DNA of 64,000 nucleotides from Butyrivibrio sp. XPD2002 (GTDB lineage: Bacteria; Bacillota; Clostridia; Lachnospirales; Lachnospiraceae), in contig NZ_AUIY01000001.1 of the NCBI RefSeq assembly GCF_000423945.1, positions 496,001 through 560,000 of the forward strand. Direction: 5' to 3'. Each line of letters opens with the position of its first letter. Position 1 is the stretch's first letter. Positions 58,518-64,000 of the stretch are shown here, piece by piece. Below the pieces are notes generated by a model, which had not been told where the DNA came from, searched no databases, and saw nothing but the letters and a program-made list of their open reading frames with translations. The position numbers and the translations under genes are program-made.

Positions 58518-60629
58518 ATGGGGCTTATAACACTTAATACAAATCAGGTACTCCATAAAAGCGGCGACAAGGTCGAAACCCTTGAAATTGTCGTAAAAGG
58601 ATCTGTCTCCGTCATCATGGAAGGTGAGTCCATCGTTGTCGGTGTAGGTGGCATACTGGGAGCTCCCGAGCATCCCGGGGCAGAATATGTCTATACCTAC
58701 ACAGCACTGGAGGAAACCTCTGTATTTTCATATCCCTTCACTTCTATCGATGACATATTCAAGATCATAGCTTCCAATCCAAAAATATCGCCTATTCTTG
58801 CTGCACAGACAGTAAAAATAGCGGTTCTGAGTCTTGATAAGTATAATGAAGATTTCGAAAAAATCCTGGCAGAATACAATCAGCTTGATATAGATCTGGC
58901 TGATTATCCCATGATGGCTGTTTCTGTGGGAATGGATGTTGAAGATTTCCCTGAACTTGAAGACATTGAGCCACCTGTAAGGACTCAGGCTCTCTCCGAC
59001 TGGCAGGAAAAATTCTACCGCACATTAAATGACAACGAAGAGATCATGAAAAAGACCTGCTATGCCCGCTCCGCCGATATTTCAAACGGCTTTATCATGT
59101 ATGCCCTAGAAGCAATATCTTTTACCGCAGCATGCAGAGAACAGCTTGCTGAGTATAAGCGCGAGTTCCAGAGACAGACTAATAAATTCCGCTCAGCTAT
59201 GCAGCTTATCAGAGCTAAATCCGATGACATGAAGCGAAACGGCGCAGAGGGCGAGGCTACCCATATTGACATCAAGGATGCACTCAACACCATCCTTCAG
59301 TATGCAGATGCTGACGAGACTTCTACCGAGAACTTCCGCAGCATCATCATGGAATTCAAAAATACCAAGAACAGGTATGATACCTCTGACGAGAGTAGAG
59401 CTTTAAGAAGAAGTGTTGCAAAGGACTACTACACCATTTACACCTCAGCTTTCCTGCGCAGTCTTAGCGACTCTTCCATTCCTTCAGAGGTCATGATGTT
59501 CTTGATGTTCGGCTTTGTGGATGAAGAACTCGCCGGACTTGAGAACACAAGACAGCTCTATGCTCTTATGAAAACCTATAAGCCTGATCCCGAAGGTCGC
59601 GTTGTTACTGTGTATGAATGGCTAAAAAAGGTTTATTCCATGGAGCTTGAGCCCTCAAGAAACGAATTTGATGAGGACTATTTCACTGCTCTTCGCACCC
59701 TTAAAACCAGCGGCGACATAACCGAAGATCAGATGGAGATGATGAAAACAGATCCCCTTGAGCGGTTAAAGTTCGAGATAAAGAACCTTCTCGCTCTCGG
59801 TAACAGAATGAGCTTTGGACGCCCGTCCATGTTTGTGCCTGTATTTGATCAGGAAAATGTCATAAGGCCTCTTGACGTTGCCTACGTAAATACCGAGAAG
59901 ATCAACGACTTTTATAAATATATCAGATCCATCGATTTTTCACTGTTCTGCAGACAGAGTATCTTTTCAGATCCGGAAATCGGCGTAACCCAGGCATTTA
60001 TCGATGAAGACGTAACTCCGTATATGATACTTATGCCCAATATGGGAAGCCGCGCTTCTCTCTGGCAGGAAATCGAGGGTAAAAAGAGAAGTACTCCTGC
60101 AAGATTTATTATTTCGATTTTTAACACAGAAACCTTTGAAGATGTTATGATACGTCTATGCGGCGAATTCCGCTGGGAGATGTGCAAGACCATACAGGGA
60201 GTTCATTGGAACGATGTTACGGATCCTTCCCTTACCTCCATGTACTGCGATTATCTCCAGTTCTATAAAAAGAACCACTCTCTTTCTACAGAGATGAAGG
60301 AGAAGCTAAGAACTGACCTTAAGAAGTTCAACAACAACTACAAGAATCTGTTCGTCTCAGAATATATGTGCTATATAAAATTTGAGGCAAACCAGTCACC
60401 AAGACTAAATAAGATTTCAAGAGAGATCATTTTCACCTACTGTCCTTTCTCTGCTGAGCTCCGCGAGAAGTTCGCAGATAATCCTCAGTACGGAGAGCTC
60501 ATTAAGAAATACACGGCTCATATTAACGGACTGATAAGGCCGATCTCCAACATGATAAGAAGGATTCAGAATGACGGCTTCGAGGTGCCACAAGTTCTTA
60601 AGGATCAGTATGAATATCTGAAAAAATAA
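58518..60629 (+). CDS. Large protein with N-terminal cyclic-nucleotide-binding-like domain
   Basis: 703 residues, soluble. Residues about 5-105 look like a cNMP-binding beta-barrel (VLHKSGDKVETLEIVVKGSV, VGVGGILGAPEHPG, TSVFSYPFTSIDDIF), but the canonical phosphate-binding FGE...RxA cassette is absent, so the ligand may differ. The remaining 590 residues are mainly helical, with charged segments (CREQLAEYKREFQRQTNKFR) and no DNA-binding or enzymatic motif that I recognise. AAAGGAG 5 nt before the ATG supports the start. It is divergent from the EAL gene and followed 23 nt later by a small Cys-rich protein gene, probably co-transcribed. The function is unknown; a signalling scaffold is a guess. 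Confidence 0.75.
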   Translation: MGLITLNTNQVLHKSGDKVETLEIVVKGSVSVIMEGESIVVGVGGILGAPEHPGAEYVYTYTALEETSVFSYPFTSIDDIFKIIASNPKISPILAAQTVKIAVLSLDKYNEDFEKILAEYNQLDIDLADYPMMAVSVGMDVEDFPELEDIEPPVRTQALSDWQEKFYRTLNDNEEIMKKTCYARSADISNGFIMYALEAISFTAACREQLAEYKREFQRQTNKFRSAMQLIRAKSDDMKRNGAEGEATHIDIKDALNTILQYADADETSTENFRSIIMEFKNTKNRYDTSDESRALRRSVAKDYYTIYTSAFLRSLSDSSIPSEVMMFLMFGFVDEELAGLENTRQLYALMKTYKPDPEGRVVTVYEWLKKVYSMELEPSRNEFDEDYFTALRTLKTSGDITEDQMEMMKTDPLERLKFEIKNLLALGNRMSFGRPSMFVPVFDQENVIRPLDVAYVNTEKINDFYKYIRSIDFSLFCRQSIFSDPEIGVTQAFIDEDVTPYMILMPNMGSRASLWQEIEGKKRSTPARFIISIFNTETFEDVMIRLCGEFRWEMCKTIQGVHWNDVTDPSLTSMYCDYLQFYKKNHSLSTEMKEKLRTDLKKFNNNYKNLFVSEYMCYIKFEANQSPRLNKISREIIFTYCPFSAELREKFADNPQYGELIKKYTAHINGLIRPISNMIRRIQNDGFEVPQVLKDQYEYLKK

Positions 60630-60652
60630 TGTTTTAGGAAGGATTTTTATTT

Positions 60653-60829
60653 ATGCAAATGCGCTGTGACGAATGTACTTACTACGAGTACGACGAGGAT
60701 GATGAGGCCTACTACTGCGGAGTCGATATGGATGAAGACGACTACGCAAGACTGATGGGTAATTCCAAAAGCGAATGCCCATACTTCCGCAATAACAACG
60801 AATATGAGGTTGTTAAACACCAGATGTAA
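60653..60829 (+). CDS. Small Cys4 protein, DUF6472-like
   Basis: 58 residues: MQMRCDECTYYEYDEDDEAY at the start, then YCGVDMDEDDYARLM, SECPYFR, and the end NEYEVVKHQM. Four cysteines (5, 8, 22, 42) in a very acidic, Tyr-rich chain suggest a zinc or Fe-S site. The pattern fits the DUF6472 family as I recall it from Lachnospiraceae; its role is unknown. AGGAAGG 10 nt before the ATG; a terminator follows directly. It lies 23 nt after the cNMP-like gene, so the two are one operon. Confidence 0.8.
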   Translation: MQMRCDECTYYEYDEDDEAYYCGVDMDEDDYARLMGNSKSECPYFRNNNEYEVVKHQM

Positions 60830-60833
60830 AAAA

Positions 60834-60861
60834 GCGTACCTGCCCTTTTCGAGCAGGTACG
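60834..60861. terminator. Bidirectional intrinsic terminator
   Basis: CGTACCTGC / GCAGGTACG perfect stem with T-runs on both sides (TTTCTTTTA rightwards, TTTTTT leftwards), between convergent genes ending at 60829 and 60868. Confidence 0.9.
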
Positions 60862-60867
60862 TTTCTT

Positions 60868-61821
60868 TTATTTTACGATCATTCCGGTTTCCCGATCAGC
60901 GAATACTGCAACCATGATAAGGAATACGATACCCATTATGAGCTGCTGGGTCTTGGGCTCAATACCAAGCATTACAAGACCGGCAGTCAGGATTTTGTAG
61001 GTCAGTGCGCCAAGGATGATGTTGTAGAACTTAACCTTTGCACCACCGTTTACCGGCATTCCGCCAAGAACCAGAGCGATCATGATCTGTGTCTCAAGCT
61101 GATTACCAGCTGTTGATGTAACGGAGCCAACCTTGATACTGTTTATGAAGGCTGCGAGTCCTGTGATCATACCTGCTGCAGCATATACGAGCATCTTGGT
61201 TCTCTCTACTCTTACACCTGCGAATCTCGCAGCTGTTTCTCCTGCACCGATTGCCTTAAGTCTGTTACCAAGACCTGTGTACTGGAATACCGCGAAGGCT
61301 ACCACCAGTATTATCAGTGTAAAGGTCAGATTAAAGGGCATTGTGTTGTAGGATGTGATATTTGACACACCATACACCGGTGTCTTCGTTGTGGCGTAAG
61401 CAACAATACCTCTTAAAAGATACATGTTACAGATTGTAACGATAAAGGATGTGATCTTGCGCTTTACATTGAAAAATCCGTTTACAAGACCGATGATTCC
61501 TCCTGTCAGAACTCCGCATATGATCGCAAGGATGATGTTAACGTTAGATAAAAAGCAAACAACAACCGAGCACACACCGAGCATTGACCCTTGTGAGAAA
61601 TCAAGACCACCCATGGTCATTACCATGAATACTCCCACACATGCTATCAGAAGCACATAGGACTGTGATAATAAAAGTTTGAGATTCCCCGCTGTAAACA
61701 GCTGGCCCCCTGTAAGAACCGCAAACAAAACAACTATAAATATAAAGCCTGCAAAGGGCATTACATTTCTTATAAAAGCACGCTCCGTGAAGGGAACTGC
61801 TACCTTTTTACCGTTTTCCAT
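60868..61821 (-). CDS. Sugar ABC transporter permease, RbsC/MglC-like (second permease)
   Basis: 317 residues. BPD_transp_2 family with 8-10 membrane segments: GGLDFSQGSMLGVCSVVVCF (near 70), IGLVNGFFNVKRKITSFIVT (near 110), and the cytoplasmic GNRLKAIGAGETAARFAGVRVERTK split across 190-210, a carbohydrate-importer signature. AGGAGG 6 nt before the ATG, 8 nt after the ATPase gene. It pairs with the different permease at 63338 to form a heterodimer. Confidence 0.9.
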   Translation of the reverse strand: MENGKKVAVPFTERAFIRNVMPFAGFIFIVVLFAVLTGGQLFTAGNLKLLLSQSYVLLIACVGVFMVMTMGGLDFSQGSMLGVCSVVVCFLSNVNIILAIICGVLTGGIIGLVNGFFNVKRKITSFIVTICNMYLLRGIVAYATTKTPVYGVSNITSYNTMPFNLTFTLIILVVAFAVFQYTGLGNRLKAIGAGETAARFAGVRVERTKMLVYAAAGMITGLAAFINSIKVGSVTSTAGNQLETQIMIALVLGGMPVNGGAKVKFYNIILGALTYKILTAGLVMLGIEPKTQQLIMGIVFLIMVAVFADRETGMIVK

Positions 61822-61829
61822 AAATCCTC

Positions 61830-63326
61830 CTAAACCATCTTGGCAATGAGATCTGTATCCTTAAGATCTTCTGATCTCATAAACTCTCCGTTCTGCTTTC
61901 CGTCCTTCATAATGATGATTCGGTCAGCCATTCCCAGAAGCTCTGAAATCTCTTCAGAAATCATGATGATTGACTTTCCGTCTTTTCTCATGTGACTCAT
62001 CATCTGGTAAATCGTAGCCTTTACCTTGACGTCAATGCCTCGGGTAGGTGAATCGAGGATGATAATGTCGGAATTCTTTCCTATCCATCTTGCCAGAACA
62101 ACCTTCTGCTTATTACCTCCTGAAAGAGCTGACATAAACTGATGAACACCTTCCATCTTTGTACTCATCTGCTTTGCATATTTTTCAGCAAAGGCCTTCT
62201 CGTCCCTGGCGTGAAGGATATGGTTCCTTTTAAGCTCCTCAAGAGACGGCAGACAGATGTTGTCCTGAATCGTGTCGTTAATTACAAGTGACTCGTTATC
62301 TCTGTCCTTGGAGGCGTAGGCGATGCTGTTATCTATGGCAGTTTTTATGTCATTTATCTCTGTTCCGTTTGCAAGATAGACATTGCCCTCTCTGTCATAG
62401 GAAGCACCGAATAGTGCTTTTCCAACCTCATGCATTCCACACTCGGACAGGCCTCCTATTCCAATGATCTCTCCCTTGTGGAGCTCGATGTTAAAGTCAT
62501 CTATCTCTCCGGGAACAGTCAGGTGCTCGCCCCTTAGAACAACCTCATCTGATATCTTAGTGCCGTAGTCTGTTCGATAATAGTTATTACTCATCTCACG
62601 GCCTACCATGAGCTTTTTAAGATCGTCAGTGTCAACCTCGCTGCTTTTTACTGTATCGATGAGGACACCGTCTCTAAGTACGCTTATGTTGTCAGACTGC
62701 TCAATTACTTCGTCAAGGTCATGAGATATGAAAATAACACATCTTCCGTCATCCCTGGTCTGCTTCATAACCTTGAAAAGCTCTTTACGTCCCTTTTCTC
62801 CAAGGGCTGTAGTCGTCTCATCAACCACGAGGATCTGAGGCTTAAAGTGAGTTGCCTTAACAATCTCTATGAGCTTTCTGTCCTCGAAGTTATATTTATC
62901 GATGACGTCCGTAGCTTTGATGTAATTAAAGCCGTAGGAGTTTAAAAGCTCCTGAGCCTTCCTGTTCATTGCGTTAGTATTTTTAACACAGAGGCTTGTA
63001 AATTCCTTTTCTTTTCCAAGAAAGATATTCTCAGCAACGGTAAGACCGGACAGGGTTCCTATCTCCTGAACTATTATGGCAACGCCCTGGTAGTTTCCAT
63101 CCACCTGATTCTTTGCATTTACCTCTGTTCCATTCAAGGTAAAGGTTCCGGAATCCTTGTGATAAATTCCCGTAAGACAGGATGTGAAGGTAGACTTTCC
63201 TGATCCGTTTTCGCCTATCAGCGCATGCACTTCTCCCTTGTAGAAGTCGAGAGTGACATGGTCGATAGCATGAGTAACACCAAAATTTTTGTCGATTTCC
63301 TCGGCATGAAGTAAAACTTCGCTCAT
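61830..63326 (-). CDS. Sugar ABC transporter ATPase, two fused domains (RbsA/MglA-like)
   Basis: 498 residues. Domain 1 has a good Walker A (GENGSGKST, 38-46) and Walker B with Glu (ILVVDETTTAL), but the signature is altered (YNFEDRKLIEI instead of LSxGQ). Domain 2 has a degenerate Walker A (GIGGLSECGMHEVGK), a good signature (LSGGNKQKVVLARW) and Walker B LDSPTRGIDV, where the catalytic Glu is Ser. The altered parts complement each other, so probably only one composite ATP site is active. AAGGAG before the ATG. It sits between two permease genes. Confidence 0.92.
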   Translation of the reverse strand: MSEVLLHAEEIDKNFGVTHAIDHVTLDFYKGEVHALIGENGSGKSTFTSCLTGIYHKDSGTFTLNGTEVNAKNQVDGNYQGVAIIVQEIGTLSGLTVAENIFLGKEKEFTSLCVKNTNAMNRKAQELLNSYGFNYIKATDVIDKYNFEDRKLIEIVKATHFKPQILVVDETTTALGEKGRKELFKVMKQTRDDGRCVIFISHDLDEVIEQSDNISVLRDGVLIDTVKSSEVDTDDLKKLMVGREMSNNYYRTDYGTKISDEVVLRGEHLTVPGEIDDFNIELHKGEIIGIGGLSECGMHEVGKALFGASYDREGNVYLANGTEINDIKTAIDNSIAYASKDRDNESLVINDTIQDNICLPSLEELKRNHILHARDEKAFAEKYAKQMSTKMEGVHQFMSALSGGNKQKVVLARWIGKNSDIIILDSPTRGIDVKVKATIYQMMSHMRKDGKSIIMISEEISELLGMADRIIIMKDGKQNGEFMRSEDLKDTDLIAKMV

Positions 63327-63337
63327 GTCTTTCTCCT

Positions 63338-64000
63338 TTACTTAACTACTGCGCCCTTAACAGGCTTGATTGTCATTGTTACGATTGCAAGAAGAACGAT
63401 ACCGGTTACGATGTTCTGAACTGTTGTGGGTGCTCCGAGAGCAACGAAGCCCTGGAAAAGGAGCTGGATGATAAACTCGCCGACAACAATTGCAACTACC
63501 GGATGCCCGTACTTTTTAAATGCAAGGCCGAAGAAGGTTCCCATAAGAGGCGGGAAGTTTCGGCTCATTGACTGAAGGTTGGATGCACTTGTCATGGAAG
63601 TTCCGTAGGAAATTGTAAGGATTGATTCCACGCCTACGAAGAATCCACAAAGGACAAAGGCAACTACCTTGTATCTGTCAACGTCCACACCCATGTTTTT
63701 CGCAACAACCTCGTTAGAGCCTATTGCATAGGTGTATGTTCCTATCTTGGTATACTTTAAAATGAAACCGCATAAGAAAAATGCTAAAAGAGCAAGTATA
63801 AGATTTCCCGGATAATCGCCGAAGGCTCTGTACTGCGGAGCAAGTATTGCCTCCTTGCCGTTTGTCGCAAAGATCGATAACGCCTCGTAAACCAGTGATA
63901 AGCCTGCTGTTACGATAAGGGATGAAATTCTGAATTTAATATATACAAGTCCGTTGAGGAGACCTACAAGCACTCCGCTTATCATGGGAGCAATGAGGAG
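63338..64000 (-). CDS. Sugar ABC transporter permease, RbsC-like (first permease; 5' end beyond the window)
   Basis: At least 220 residues of a BPD_transp_2 permease. The reading frame continues through the right edge, so the first ATG seen (63985) is internal: the segment GVLVGLLNGLVYIKFRISSL corresponds to the middle of family members. GTYTYAIGSNEVVAKNMGVD and YKVVAFVLCGFFVGVE are the cytoplasmic signature. It lies 11 nt before the ATPase start. The substrate-binding protein is probably upstream, outside the window. Confidence 0.9.
   Translation of the reverse strand, partial: LLIAPMISGVLVGLLNGLVYIKFRISSLIVTAGLSLVYEALSIFATNGKEAILAPQYRAFGDYPGNLILALLAFFLCGFILKYTKIGTYTYAIGSNEVVAKNMGVDVDRYKVVAFVLCGFFVGVESILTISYGTSMTSASNLQSMSRNFPPLMGTFFGLAFKKYGHPVVAIVVGEFIIQLLFQGFVALGAPTTVQNIVTGIVLLAIVTMTIKPVKGAVVK

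Noticed and set aside
1..64000. Prophage, integrative element or insertion sequence
   Set aside because: No integrase, transposase, phage structural gene, tRNA attachment site or flanking duplication was seen; the accessory stretches are only exported-protein, transporter or signalling genes.

Overview
The window reads as a chromosomal segment of a low-to-mid GC Gram-positive anaerobe, most likely a Lachnospiraceae member of the Butyrivibrio/Roseburia type (Clostridia). The reasons are the gene neighbourhoods (ylxM-ffh-rpsP-khpA, rnc-smc-ftsY, plsX-acpP, rpmF, ackA-tmcAL, rnhB-FliK-like-FlhB-C-yraN), strong AGGAGG ribosome binding sites, TTGACA/TATAAT promoters, a tyrosine T-box, lipobox lipoproteins and a DUF6472-type small protein. 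No tRNA, rRNA, transposase, prophage or CRISPR array was found. Almost everything is transcribed leftwards (minus strand).

Layout. 1-1825: part of a TauA/SsuA-type ABC importer (permease cut by the edge, plus its binding lipoprotein). 2005-14247: an accessory, secretome-like region with four paralogous secreted BspA-like leucine-rich-repeat proteins, two related secreted proteins sharing an LGVAG motif, a large lipoprotein and an array of 64-bp hairpin repeats. Embedded in it are an ArsB/NhaD-family transporter behind a Mn2+ (yybP-ykoY) riboswitch, a HAD hydrolase and tyrS behind a T-box. 14462-18905: DUF512-der-plsY-gpsA operon. 19022-20221: PRPP synthetase. 20350-29553: rplS, two signal peptidases I, rbgA/ylqF, rnhB, a flagellar-type FliK-like/FlhB-C pair, yraN and a two-component system. 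29737-33392: cdd, udp and two secreted proteins. 33601-37408: ylxM-ffh-rpsP-khpA-trmD-rimM, with trmD placed before rimM. 37505-40704: GH25 lysozyme, YitT, threonine deaminase. 40850-47788: rnc-smc-ftsY, plsX-acpP, rpmF. 47939-52176: MacAB-type export cassette with a small secreted protein. 52298-54846: acetate kinase divergent from the acetate-using tRNA ligase TmcAL. 54815-60829: a signalling group (membrane protein, degenerate-GGDEF/EAL protein with an attenuator-like leader, cNMP-binding-like protein, small Cys4 protein). 60868-64000: a ribose/galactose-type ABC importer cut by the right edge.

The housekeeping blocks link ribosome and membrane assembly: SRP (Ffh, FtsY, YlxM), ribosomal proteins and maturation factors (S16, L19, L32, RimM, TrmD, RbgA, Der, RNase III), phospholipid synthesis (PlsX, PlsY, GpsA, AcpP) and signal peptidases. 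The accessory regions are dominated by exported proteins. A dispersed palindromic element (CCTCATCCG...GAAGGC) recurs at four intergenic sites.

Best leads: the Mn2+ riboswitch in front of an ArsB/NhaD transporter; the paralogous secreted cluster with a shared promoter and, for two members, a paired CTTAAG operator; the leader ORF overlapping an intrinsic terminator ahead of the EAL gene; the 64-bp hairpin repeat array; and the cNMP-like/DUF6472 gene pair. All calls come from reading the sequence; no database search was run.
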